Source: an uncultured Prevotella sp.
GTDB taxonomy: Bacteria > Bacteroidota > Bacteroidia > Bacteroidales > Bacteroidaceae
Reading direction: 5' to 3'
Length of the DNA stretch: 23,438 bases
NCBI GenBank assembly: GCA_900546345.1
Contig: URCI01000049.1
Coordinates: 1 to 23,438 of the forward strand
Made by a program: the position numbers and the translations under genes
In this document: positions 1-6,902 of the stretch, one piece after another
Numbering within the stretch: the stretch's first letter is position 1
How the letters are laid out: every line of letters begins with the position of its first letter
The notes under the pieces: generated by a model
What the model was told of the DNA's origin: nothing
Database searches by the model: none
What the model saw: only the letters and a program-made list of their open reading frames with translations

Positions 1-69
1 TCTGGGACGAATCTCATTTGTTAACGATTTTAACTAAAAAGTTACCGGACTATTGTTGTTACTTTCCTT

Positions 70-264
70 ATGTATGGAATTTCAATGATGCGAAAATGGA
101 TATCTTCCATTATAGGTGCTATCTACATGGTTTGGTATATATGTACTTGGGTTGATTGTATGGATTACATGCCGTATGAGGCTCCATTTTACATAGTATT
201 CGGATTATTTTTGTTCATAATCGAAAAGTTAGTATTAAAATTTCTATACAAAAGTGAACAATAA
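70..264 (+). CDS. Small putative membrane protein, unrecognised
   Basis: A 64-residue ORF that I do not recognise. Two hydrophobic stretches are visible, roughly residues 10-28 (aromatic-rich, with several Trp and Tyr) and residues 39-57, so a two-pass inner-membrane peptide is plausible. The frame is open back to about position 34, and ATGs at 85 and 88 are alternative starts. No clear ribosome-binding site or TAnnTTTG promoter lies in the short upstream sequence, and the window edge cuts off further context. It sits in AT-rich DNA unlike the genes to the right and ends just before a hairpin at 273-325. It could be a real small gene or a chance ORF in AT-rich sequence. Confidence 0.35.
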   Translation: MYGISMMRKWISSIIGAIYMVWYICTWVDCMDYMPYEAPFYIVFGLFLFIIEKLVLKFLYKSEQ

Positions 265-272
265 TATAACTC

Positions 273-325
273 AAGAGGTCTTCATATTGGCCTTCCGTTT
301 CTTCAGGCCAACTCGAGAACCTCTT
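273..325. terminator. Branched hairpin between two converging small ORFs
   Basis: AAGAGG near 273 pairs with CCTCTT near 324, TTC pairs with GAA inside it across a two-base bulge, and an inner TTGGCC/GGCCAA stem closes a short loop. The element lies exactly between the end of the + strand ORF (264) and the end of the - strand ORF (330). A bidirectional transcription stop is the simplest reading. There is no long T tract, so this is moderate. Confidence 0.5.
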
Positions 326-329
326 TAGT

Positions 330-503
330 TCATAAAAGAACTTTTCCTGATTTACGCAGAATGCTCTGCATCGCCTTAAATGCGGGTGTATTCTCTATGC
401 CGTCAAAGCCCTTGAACTTTCGTTCTGCTTCATCAGCACGTTCTATGAATCTTTCCGCATCCTTACCATCCAAGGTAGGTATTGCCTTAATTTCTATTGC
501 CAT
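330..503 (-). CDS. Small hydrophilic protein (57 aa), antitoxin-like size, unrecognised
   Basis: A 57-residue charged protein beginning MAIEIKAIPTLDGKDAERF. The start at 503 is chosen because an AAAGGAAGA ribosome-binding-like sequence stands directly upstream and a TACCTTTG promoter box (530-523) lies just before it; the longer frame to 623 would place that promoter inside the gene. The N-terminal pattern (short beta strand, I-P-x-L-x-G, then an amphipathic helix with A-E-R-F) resembles small Bacteroidota proteins often found as partners of toxins, but that is an impression and not a domain match. No toxin gene is adjacent. It converges with the ORF at 70-264. It is probably a real gene; its function is unknown. 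Confidence 0.6.
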   Translation of the reverse strand: MAIEIKAIPTLDGKDAERFIERADEAERKFKGFDGIENTPAFKAMQSILRKSGKVLL

Positions 504-522
504 AATCTTCCTTTCTATTTTG

Positions 523-552
523 CAAAGGTAACTATTTGTTTTGAAATGGCAA
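523..552 (-). promoter_or_regulatory. Bacteroidota-type promoter for the 57-aa ORF
   Basis: Read on the minus strand, CTTG (around 553-550) is followed after 19 bases by TACCTTTG (530-523). The -33/-7 layout known for Bacteroidales is TTTG, 19-21 bases, TAnnTTTG. The predicted transcript starts about 15 bases before the ATG at 503. Confidence 0.6.
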
Positions 553-883
553 GGATAAAGGGTCATTTTCTTAATCACAGAGAGCATCCAACATATAAAA
601 TAATATTTAAAATTCAAGTACAAACTTTTAAAGTTTGCTAATGCAATAACGTGTCAATAGCATAGACTGTCAATAAATTACTGGATTTCAACGTGAACTT
701 TTTTGTACCATTTACCTTGTAACTGTTTGATTATCAAGCTACATTTTATTTCCACATGAACTTGTCATCTAGAGCAACAACAATGCAGTGGAAGGGGGAG
801 GGACGCAGTTCCCCCCTCTCTCTTTAGGGAAAATCCATGGGCGTTTTAGGGATTTGCCACAGGGTGGGCATTGTTTTTTAGCC

Positions 884-891
884 TATCTTTG
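884..891 (+). promoter_or_regulatory. Putative -7 box TATCTTTG
   Basis: TATCTTTG followed by C matches the Bacteroidota -7 element. No good TTTG is found 19-21 bases upstream. The implied leader to the ATG at 990 is about 90 nt. Confidence 0.5.
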
Positions 892-989
892 CAGCGTGAT
901 TCAACGAAGAATACGTCTCAGGCCCATGGCCGGGACAGTAAGCTTTAAAGAGAGAGTCACAATGATAAGAGAACATTAAAACATTGAAG

Positions 990-1346
990 ATGATGAAAAA
1001 GATGATTTTCAGCCTTATCGCAGCCATGATGCTGCTCGGCTCAGTGAATAGCAATGCACAGCGCAACGTATGTAACGACCGTCCCCGTCAGGAGATACGG
1101 AAGCAGGCAAACAACCGCTTTGACCGCAACCAGCCCCGAGAGCAAGTGGTCGTCACAGACCGCCGCTGCGACCGTACACCCGACCGCGTGTATGTGGTGA
1201 AAGACAATCCGCGTCCCGTGAGGGTGGTGGAAGCCCTTCCGCCGCGTGACCCACGCCCGCGCCGTGGCAACGAGACCACCAACACCGTCGTGGCCGCAGC
1301 CGTAGGAGCCGCTGTCGGCGCCCTCATCACTGCCGCCACACGATAG
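990..1346 (+). CDS. Small secreted basic protein, hypothetical
   Basis: A 118-residue protein. Residues 1-23 form a signal peptide (two Lys, then a hydrophobic core, then S-N-A before Gln24, a likely signal peptidase I site). The mature part, about 24-95, is very rich in Arg, Pro, Asp and Asn and contains only two Cys, near residue 28 and near 60. The last 20 residues (T-V-V-A-A-A-V-G-A-A-V-G) form a short Gly/Ala hydrophobic segment like a glycine zipper, which could insert in or associate with a membrane. The ATG at 990 is preferred over an in-frame TTG at 984. It has its own -7 box at 884-891 and ends before a strong terminator. I do not recognise a family; a periplasmic or surface role is inferred from the signal peptide alone. 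Confidence 0.7.
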   Translation: MMKKMIFSLIAAMMLLGSVNSNAQRNVCNDRPRQEIRKQANNRFDRNQPREQVVVTDRRCDRTPDRVYVVKDNPRPVRVVEALPPRDPRPRRGNETTNTVVAAAVGAAVGALITAATR

Positions 1347-1375
1347 CCAGAGGCTCATACCTATTATTCCGTTAC

Positions 1376-1416
1376 AACAATGCCGCACGGCCAAACGCTG
1401 TGCGGCATTGTTTTTT
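1376..1416. terminator. Bidirectional intrinsic terminator
   Basis: A perfect 13-base stem (AACAATGCCGCAC at 1376-1388 with its complement at 1400-1412) and an 11-base loop, followed by a T run on the plus strand and preceded by an A-containing stretch. It lies between the ends of the converging genes 990-1346 and 1420-2145 and can serve both. Confidence 0.9.
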
Positions 1417-1419
1417 CTT

Positions 1420-2145
1420 CTACACTCGGTGGTAGGTCTCGCTGAACGGCTGGCGGTAGCGGTCGCCCCAGACGCCGTCGGGCTGGCGGATACCGCAGGT
1501 GATGACCATGTTGATCTCCACCTTGTGTGGCAATCCGAGGGCTTTCTTCACGAGACGACTGTCGAAGCCTTCCAACGGACAAGTGTCGTAGCCTGCCTCA
1601 CTCATGGCCAGCATGAACGTCTGTGCGGCCAGGGCACAGCTCTTGTGTACCACTACGCGGACGTCACCTTCCGACACCTGACGCACGATGGGGCGGCTGA
1701 GGCCAATGAGCTGAGCCAACAGTTTGCGCACCAAGCCCCAAAGTCCAAAGCCGCGCGAGTAGAGGAAGGGCATCACCTTTCCATAGTAAGTGTCCCATTT
1801 CTTGATGCGCTTCTCCTGCTTCTCTTTCGGTGCATGACGCCGCTGGTTGCCCTCCTCAAACTTTCGGGCGGCCTCGGCGTGCTGCTTATAAAGATCCTGA
1901 CGCGTGACGAAGACCACAATTTCTTGGGCCGAACGCGCCGTGAGCTGGTCGAGACAGGCGTGGGCAAGCTTCTCGAGCACGGCCTTGTCGGTCACATGGT
2001 AGGCCTCCCAGAGCTGCATGTTGGAACTTGTTGGCGCCAGCGTGGCCATCTTGATGCATTCTTTCACCCGTTCCGGGTCAAGTGGTTTCTGTGGGTAGTA
2101 GTGCCGGATGGCACGGCGGTGATCCAATATCTCTTGTAAACTCAT
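1420..2145 (-). CDS. Nitroreductase family protein
   Basis: A 241-residue FMN-dependent oxidoreductase of the nitroreductase superfamily. The N-terminal H-R-R-A-I-R-H-Y (about residues 9-16) and A-P-T-S-S-N-M-Q (about 37-44) are the usual phosphate- and isoalloxazine-binding parts of the FMN site. A conserved block near 168-195 (hydrophobic helix, then E-A-G-Y-D-T-C-P-L-E-G-F-D) is the typical second FMN-binding region. Residues about 90-135 are a basic, helical insert. Members reduce nitro compounds, quinones or enones with NAD(P)H; the true substrate cannot be read from sequence. It is a single-gene unit with a TACCTTTG box (2179-2172) about 26 bases before the ATG, and ends at the terminator shared with the secreted protein. 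It is cytosolic, with no signal peptide. Confidence 0.9.
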   Translation of the reverse strand: MSLQEILDHRRAIRHYYPQKPLDPERVKECIKMATLAPTSSNMQLWEAYHVTDKAVLEKLAHACLDQLTARSAQEIVVFVTRQDLYKQHAEAARKFEEGNQRRHAPKEKQEKRIKKWDTYYGKVMPFLYSRGFGLWGLVRKLLAQLIGLSRPIVRQVSEGDVRVVVHKSCALAAQTFMLAMSEAGYDTCPLEGFDSRLVKKALGLPHKVEINMVITCGIRQPDGVWGDRYRQPFSETYHRV

Positions 2146-2171
2146 AGTTGAATCGTTTATTGATGATGGTG

Positions 2172-2179
2172 CAAAGGTA
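2172..2179 (-). promoter_or_regulatory. -7 box TACCTTTG for nitroreductase
   Basis: On the minus strand TACCTTTGC lies about 26 bases before the start codon at 2145. No clear TTTG stands 19-21 bases further upstream. Confidence 0.6.
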
Positions 2180-2277
2180 GGGAAAAGAACGTTATGAGTG
2201 CTTGTTCATTAAGACTATTTAAGCCATTCGTTGAGCCTATATAAGCGAAAAATAGTAGGAAACAGGAAACCTTTTAC

Positions 2278-2285
2278 TATCTTTG
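2278..2285 (+). promoter_or_regulatory. -7 box TATCTTTG for outer-membrane protein
   Basis: TATCTTTGC stands 30 bases before the ATG at 2316. The intergenic space (2146-2315) is divergent with the nitroreductase. The -33 box is not obvious, which suits a promoter that needs an activator such as the downstream response regulator, but that is inference. Confidence 0.65.
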
Positions 2286-2315
2286 CATTATAATAACAAT
2301 TAAGTTGTAAGAAAG

Positions 2316-4406
2316 ATGAAAAGAATAGCTTCCATGATGGCATTGTGCCTTGCAGCCAGTACCACGTATGCACAGAGTCAAGATGCAACGGTCAGCCATG
2401 CCGACTCGCTGCGCATGGACAGCATTGTGCATGCACTGCCAGAGGTGATGGTCAAAGGCGAGCGCCCCATCGTGAAAGTAGTGGGCAGCAAGCTGACCTA
2501 CGATATGCCACTGCTACTCAAGAAGGAGAGCGTGGACAATGTCTATGACGCGCTGAAGTTCATCCCCGGCGTGACTGATGACAATGGCTCGCTCACGTTG
2601 GCGGGCAATGCCTTTAATGTACTGATCAACGGCAAGCACTATCAGATGGATGCCGCTCAACTCAACGCACTGCTGAAGAGTCTTCCCTCTAACAGGCTGA
2701 AGCACGCTGAGGTGATGTACACCACGCCGGCCCGTTATGAGGTGCGCGGCGCGAGCATCAACCTCGACATCGCTTCCGACAGCTCGCAGCCCGATGGCTG
2801 GCAGGGAGAACTCACGGGAGCCTGGAACCAAAACCACGAGGCCATGTGGAGCGAACGCGGCGCCTTCCTCTATCATCACAATAAACTGGACGTCGACTTC
2901 AACTATGAGCACGACCATGGCAAGTCGTATAGCACTACAGACGAGACCTCGCTCCATGCACTGAACGACGGCACTACGCACGACATCGTGACCGACGAGG
3001 TGCAGCGCAGTCGCGATCACAAGCATCTGTGGCGTATGGGGCTTGACTATGCCTTCACGGAGAATCATCGGCTGAGCCTGAGCTACACGGGCAGCTACAA
3101 CACCGAACATGCCCGAGAGGATGTGACGGGCAACGTGACGGCCGCCAATGCCTATCGCACAAAAAAGAAGATGCACGATGTCATGCTCGACTACCAGTTG
3201 CCCACCGGCACGACGCTCAACGCCGAATACACCTATTATGATACGCCCTCGACGCAGCGGCTCACCAGTGTGCTGCCCACGGGCGAGCTTCACTTCAACA
3301 CCGACGAACACCAGCGCATCAACCGCTGGAAGTTCCACCTCGGTCAGGAGCACAGTCTCGCTGGCGGGTGGGGACTCAACTACGGCGTGCGTTATAGTCT
3401 TACCAATGACCATAGTTGGCAGACGTTCACACCCACGGGCGACAACTCCGCTGCCAATCCTACCGATTCTTATAGCCGTCAGAACGAGGACATCGTCAAC
3501 GTCTATGCCGGTACCAATGGCAAGATCGGGCAGAAAGTCAACTTCGAAGCCTCGCTCGCCGCAGAATACTATCACTCACCGGCTTGGCATCAGTGGAACG
3601 TCTATCCTACGTTTTCACTGACCTATATTCCGAGCAGCAGTCACGTGCTCCAACTCAACTTCAGCAGTGACAAAAAGTTCCCGGACTACTGGACATTGCA
3701 GAGCTTCACAGTCTACAGCAACGGTGGCTACAATGAAGTGGTGGGCAACCCCGGATTGAAGCCGTCGAGTGACTATCAGACGCAGTTGGTCTATGTGCTG
3801 CACAATAAATATCAGTTCGTGGCGTGGTTCAACTACAAAGATGACTATTTCGTGCAGACGCCCTACCAGCGTCACGACCGCCTCACGGTGCAATATAAAT
3901 ATCTCAACTTCGACTATTCGCAGCAATGGGGCCTGCAGGCTTCCGTACCCCAGCGCTTCGGCAACTGGCTTGACAGCCGTCTGAGTGTCCTCGGCGTGTG
4001 GATGAAGGAGAAGTGCTCAGCGTTCTATGACATTCCCTTCAACCGCGACATCGCTTGGGTGATGGCCAGTCTGCGCAACAACTTCACGCTCGTGCCCGAC
4101 CACCTCTACCTCAACCTCGACGGCATGATACGCTCCAAGGCTCACCAGGCCATCTACGACCTGCCCGCCTCAGGCAATGTCGATGTGGGACTGAAATACA
4201 TCTTTTGGAAGAAGCGCGCCACGCTCCACGTGTTCTGCAACGACATCTTTGAGACTTCCGGCATCGACCCCGTCATCCACTATGACAACCAAAACATGAA
4301 GATGGACTTTTCGTGTTATCGGCAGGTGGGCGTGTCGCTGGTCTATAGGTTCGGAGGATACAAGGACAAGAGCAAAGAGGTAGACACGGCGCGGTTCAAG
4401 CAGTGA
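2316..4406 (+). CDS. Outer-membrane beta-barrel protein with TonB-type plug
   Basis: A 696-residue outer-membrane protein. Residues 1-20 are a signal peptide ending A-Q. Residues about 60-152 form a plug-like domain (D-N-V-Y-D-A-L-K-F-I-P-G-V, then the V-L-I-N-G-K block and a strand ending R-G-A-S-I-N-L-D-I). The rest consists of alternating amphipathic strands rich in Tyr, Trp and Asn, ending in a barrel closure near V-Y-R-F-G. The layout fits the Bacteroidota outer-membrane barrel family related to TonB-dependent receptors. The N-terminal carboxypeptidase-regulatory-like domain of SusC-type proteins is absent, and no SusD partner is adjacent, so polysaccharide uptake is unlikely. The substrate is unknown. 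A histidine kinase and response regulator follow on the same strand, suggesting that the pair senses or controls the envelope state linked to this protein. Confidence 0.85.
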   Translation: MKRIASMMALCLAASTTYAQSQDATVSHADSLRMDSIVHALPEVMVKGERPIVKVVGSKLTYDMPLLLKKESVDNVYDALKFIPGVTDDNGSLTLAGNAFNVLINGKHYQMDAAQLNALLKSLPSNRLKHAEVMYTTPARYEVRGASINLDIASDSSQPDGWQGELTGAWNQNHEAMWSERGAFLYHHNKLDVDFNYEHDHGKSYSTTDETSLHALNDGTTHDIVTDEVQRSRDHKHLWRMGLDYAFTENHRLSLSYTGSYNTEHAREDVTGNVTAANAYRTKKKMHDVMLDYQLPTGTTLNAEYTYYDTPSTQRLTSVLPTGELHFNTDEHQRINRWKFHLGQEHSLAGGWGLNYGVRYSLTNDHSWQTFTPTGDNSAANPTDSYSRQNEDIVNVYAGTNGKIGQKVNFEASLAAEYYHSPAWHQWNVYPTFSLTYIPSSSHVLQLNFSSDKKFPDYWTLQSFTVYSNGGYNEVVGNPGLKPSSDYQTQLVYVLHNKYQFVAWFNYKDDYFVQTPYQRHDRLTVQYKYLNFDYSQQWGLQASVPQRFGNWLDSRLSVLGVWMKEKCSAFYDIPFNRDIAWVMASLRNNFTLVPDHLYLNLDGMIRSKAHQAIYDLPASGNVDVGLKYIFWKKRATLHVFCNDIFETSGIDPVIHYDNQNMKMDFSCYRQVGVSLVYRFGGYKDKSKEVDTARFKQ

Positions 4407-4456
4407 TGCTAAGCAGGAGGATGCTGCAAAGCGGGCGGATGCTGCGAAGCAGCATC
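4406..4456 (+). repeat. Short direct repeats ending in a GATGCTGC palindrome (copy A)
   Basis: ATGCT(a)AGC (4406), GGATGCTGCAAAGC (4419-4432) and GGATGCTGCGAAGC (4437-4450) repeat in tandem with a period of 15-18 bases. The last copy forms a perfect 8-base hairpin, GATGCTGC (4438-4445), loop GAA, GCAGCATC (4449-4456). The palindrome recurs as GACGCTGC/GCAGCGTC at 9196-9214 and 10421-10439. It begins right at the stop codon of the outer-membrane protein. Confidence 0.75.
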
Positions 4457-4530
4457 TTACAGAACTGTGCCATACCCTCACTGCGGCACATTATAGAGGA
4501 GAAAGGACCAGTCATAAGCAGAAAATGTGT

Positions 4531-4538
4531 TATCTTTG
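4531..4538 (+). promoter_or_regulatory. -7 box TATCTTTG touching the kinase start codon
   Basis: TATCTTTGCG ends only five bases before the ATG at 4544. Because transcription in Bacteroidales starts a few bases after this element, the transcript would begin at or next to the start codon. See findings. Confidence 0.6.
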
Positions 4539-4543
4539 CGTGT

Positions 4544-5983
4544 ATGAAGTGGAAACGAAACCTTATCGCCATTGCCATAGCACTGTCGGCGGTCATCGGC
4601 CTGCTGTGTTTTTGGCTTTTCCGACAGTACAACATGCAGTACGCACGGATGCGCCAACAACTTGATGACGCCATCGCCGAATGCGACTATGAAGAGCTGC
4701 TGATCCGAGGTCAGCGGCTCTACCATAAGCAGATGACGGCAGAGTATGCCATTGGTGATCAGGATAAACACCAGGAACCGTTGTGGAAAGCGATACGTAT
4801 CGAACGGAAAGGAAACGTTGTCAAGAAGACCACGATAGAGAAATACAAGGTCGTGAAATCTGACAGTGCTAAGAACGGAAAGGAGGAAATACTATCTCTC
4901 GACACTGCCAGATCCCATCCCTTCGCCTCCATCATCAAAGAGATGCGTAGAGGTTTGCATCAGGTGGTGGACACCGCTACCCTACCGGACGTGGCTACTT
5001 TCTATAATCTGCTGGACGCGAAGATGGCCGCTTGTGGTATGGAAGGAACAATGAAAGTAGAACTGTGGAAAGACAATCGGATGATTACGCATACAGAAGG
5101 GATTGGCTATAGTCACAACCACGCTGTGGAGATTGCCCGGTTGCAATGGGACGTAGACGGTCATACGCTTAGCTACCGCGTGTTTTGTGTACCCTTGGGG
5201 TGGATCGTGCTTAGCAACATGGAGGGTGTCATCGGCCTATCGGTGGTCGTCATCCTTTTGTTGTTAATGGTGTTCTGGATGTTGGGACGTACCATCCGGG
5301 AGTTGCAAGCTGTCGACGAGATGAAGAGCGACTTTGTCAACAACATGACGCACGAGTTGAAAACACCGGTCTCTGTGGCATACGCCGCCAACGATGCACT
5401 GCTCAACTTTGGTCAGTCGTTGCCGAAAGAGAAGCGAACTGAATACCTGAAGATGACCTTGCAACAACTGAAGAAGCTCGGACAACTCGTGGAGCAGATC
5501 CTTCAGATGACCATGGAACGGCGCACGACCTTGCAGCTCGATATGCAGCAAGTCGATGTGGCGCCCGTGGTGGAAAGCCTTGTTGAGGAGTATCGCTTGA
5601 AGGCCGATAAGCCCGTGGCTTTCCATGTTGTAGGTGGCGACAACCATCCTATGGTATTTGCCGACGCGGCTCAGTTGCAGCATGTGTTAGGCAACCTCAT
5701 AGACAATGCCTTGAAATACTCAGGAACCACGGTTGATATTACCATCAGTCTGTCTGATGGGGTTATTACCGTGGCAGATAATGGTATCGGTATTGCCAAG
5801 GAGAAGCTGGACTATATTTTCGACAAGTTCTACCGTGTACCGCAGGGCAACCTTCACAACGTGAAAGGCTATGGCCTCGGCCTCTACTATGTGCGCAACA
5901 TCATGGAGCGCATGGGTGGCGAGGTCAGCGTCAAAAGTACGTTGGGGAAAGGCACGGAGTTCATATTGATGTTCGGTCAATAA
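4544..5983 (+). CDS. Two-component sensor histidine kinase
   Basis: A 479-residue inner-membrane kinase. TM1 spans about residues 6-25, an unrecognised periplasmic sensor domain spans 26-225, and TM2 spans about 228-248. Then come a HisKA dimerisation helix with the phospho-accepting His270 in M-T-H-E-L-K-T-P, and an HATPase domain with N box N-L-I-D-N-A-L-K-Y-S, G1 D-N-G-I-G-I and G2 G-L-G-L-Y-Y-V. The start at 4544 (M-K-W-K-R) is chosen because it gives a normal TM1; the frame stays open to the GTG/ATG at 4403-4406, but the extra 47 residues are not membrane- or sensor-like and include the repeat and promoter. It lies 82 bases before its response regulator. The pairing resembles RprX/RprY-type systems of Bacteroides; the signal is unknown. 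Confidence 0.93.
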   Translation: MKWKRNLIAIAIALSAVIGLLCFWLFRQYNMQYARMRQQLDDAIAECDYEELLIRGQRLYHKQMTAEYAIGDQDKHQEPLWKAIRIERKGNVVKKTTIEKYKVVKSDSAKNGKEEILSLDTARSHPFASIIKEMRRGLHQVVDTATLPDVATFYNLLDAKMAACGMEGTMKVELWKDNRMITHTEGIGYSHNHAVEIARLQWDVDGHTLSYRVFCVPLGWIVLSNMEGVIGLSVVVILLLLMVFWMLGRTIRELQAVDEMKSDFVNNMTHELKTPVSVAYAANDALLNFGQSLPKEKRTEYLKMTLQQLKKLGQLVEQILQMTMERRTTLQLDMQQVDVAPVVESLVEEYRLKADKPVAFHVVGGDNHPMVFADAAQLQHVLGNLIDNALKYSGTTVDITISLSDGVITVADNGIGIAKEKLDYIFDKFYRVPQGNLHNVKGYGLGLYYVRNIMERMGGEVSVKSTLGKGTEFILMFGQ

Positions 5984-6039
5984 GTAGGAGGTGCGGCACC
6001 CGTCGTGTAATGTATGGGGCGTGACGCCGCATCCCCTAC
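5984..6039 (+). repeat. 56-base inverted repeat in the kinase-regulator spacer
   Basis: GTAGGAGGTGCGGC (5984-5997) and GCCGCATCCCCTAC (6026-6039) pair at 12 of 14 positions around a 28-base loop that itself contains GGCGTGACGCC (6019-6029). It starts on the base after the kinase stop codon. Either it is a dispersed intergenic repeat or it sets the ratio of kinase to regulator mRNA. Confidence 0.65.
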
Positions 6040-6065
6040 AAAGTTGTATAGAAGAAACAGAAACG

Positions 6066-6776
6066 ATGGAGCAAAAGATAAAAGTATTGTTGGTAGAGGA
6101 TGAGGCTTCGTTGGCCATGATTATGAAGGACACGATGGAGCCCACAGGCATGAGCGTGACCCTTGCGGCCGATGGTGAGGAGGGTCTTCGCGCATTCTTT
6201 GCTGACAAGCCCGACGTGCTCGTCACCGATGTGATGATGCCGCGGATGGACGGCTTCGAGATGGTGCGGCGCATCCGTGAGCACGACAAGTTGACGCCTG
6301 TGCTTTTTCTTACTGCCCGCTCATCGGTCAATGATGTGGTAGATGGTTTCAAGATGGGTGGTGACGACTATCTCAAGAAGCCCTTCAGCCTGCAGGAACT
6401 TATGGCGCGCGTGCGCCGTCTGGCAGAGCGACAGCAACTTTATCGCCACGCCTCGTCCTTGGATGCTGAAGACAACAACCGCTGGATAGATATCGGAGCC
6501 TACCGCCTCAATTCCGTCACACAACAATTGTCGTGGCAAGGCCATGAGGAAGAACTTTCGCACCGAGAGTCGGAGTTGCTGCGGATATTGGCTGAGCATG
6601 TCAACGACGTGGTGGCGTCGCACGATATCCTTGTGGCGCTGTGGGGCGACGATACGCTGTTTAATGGGCGCAGCTTGCAGGTGTTCGTTACCAAGTTGCG
6701 TCACCGTTTAGAACACGATCCCCGGCTGCGCATCATCAATGTCCGTGGCTTCGGCTACAAACTGATCATCGCCTGA
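6066..6776 (+). CDS. OmpR/PhoB-type response regulator
   Basis: A 236-residue DNA-binding response regulator. The receiver domain (about 5-118) has acidic residues at E11-D12, phospho-acceptor Asp55 in V-T-D-V-M-M-P, Thr83 in L-F-L-T-A-R and Lys105 in L-K-K-P-F-S. The C-terminal winged-helix domain (about 140-236) shows the usual S-H-R-E-S-E-L-L-R-I-L helix and ends with V-R-G-F-G-Y-K-L. The ATG at 6066 is chosen because an upstream GTG frame would translate the inverted repeat. It is the last gene of the OMP-kinase-regulator block and stops 44 bases before a strong terminator. Targets are not evident; the outer-membrane gene at 2316 is the obvious candidate by position. Confidence 0.94.
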   Translation: MEQKIKVLLVEDEASLAMIMKDTMEPTGMSVTLAADGEEGLRAFFADKPDVLVTDVMMPRMDGFEMVRRIREHDKLTPVLFLTARSSVNDVVDGFKMGGDDYLKKPFSLQELMARVRRLAERQQLYRHASSLDAEDNNRWIDIGAYRLNSVTQQLSWQGHEEELSHRESELLRILAEHVNDVVASHDILVALWGDDTLFNGRSLQVFVTKLRHRLEHDPRLRIINVRGFGYKLIIA

Positions 6777-6820
6777 CGGCTTCGTGTCGTTTCATAGGCG
6801 TAGAAGCGCCGGCTGAATAG

Positions 6821-6888
6821 AGCAAACAAAAAAAGAGCATCCATGTGCTGAGCGTTCTCAGTCTATGGATGCTCTTTTTTTGTTTGCT
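6821..6888. terminator. Bidirectional terminator, 24-bp perfect stem
   Basis: Arms at 6821-6844 and 6865-6888 are exact reverse complements. The 20-base loop carries a second small stem (CTGAG/CTCAG). A7 and T7 tracts sit within the stem, so each strand ends in a U-rich run after a GC core (GAGCATCCAT). It separates the response regulator (+) from the outer-membrane gene (-). Confidence 0.92.
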
Positions 6889-6902
6889 GTCAGACGTAAT
6901 GG

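Larger units (their letters stand above)
504..989. other. Long intergenic region between divergent small genes
   Basis: About 485 bases without a credible gene. It contains the promoter for the minus gene at 330-503, AT-rich sequence to about 780, an 11-base palindrome TTGATTATCAA (727-737), a G-rich/C-rich hairpin (GGGGGA at 794-799 with TCCCCC at 810-815), and a TATCTTTG box (884-891) ahead of the secreted protein at 990. CCATGGGC (about 834) and GCCCATGG (about 923) form a widely spaced inverted repeat around that promoter. ORFs drawn through the stretch have no protein-like character. Confidence 0.6.

Noticed and set aside
788..979. A 63-codon ORF on the plus strand before the secreted protein
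   Set aside because: Gly/Pro/Arg-rich with no family features, and it contains the TATCTTTG promoter box of the next gene.
2514..3575. A 353-codon minus frame opposite the first outer-membrane protein
   Set aside because: Antisense shadow; the plus frame has signal peptide, plug and barrel patterns.
4403..4543. N-terminal extension of the kinase overlapping the outer-membrane gene stop (GTGATG at 4403)
   Set aside because: The added residues are encoded by the direct repeats and promoter box and are not sensor- or membrane-like; the start at 4544 gives a normal first helix.
5991..6065. Upstream GTG start for the response regulator
   Set aside because: It would translate the inverted repeat, and the receiver domain begins normally at 6066.
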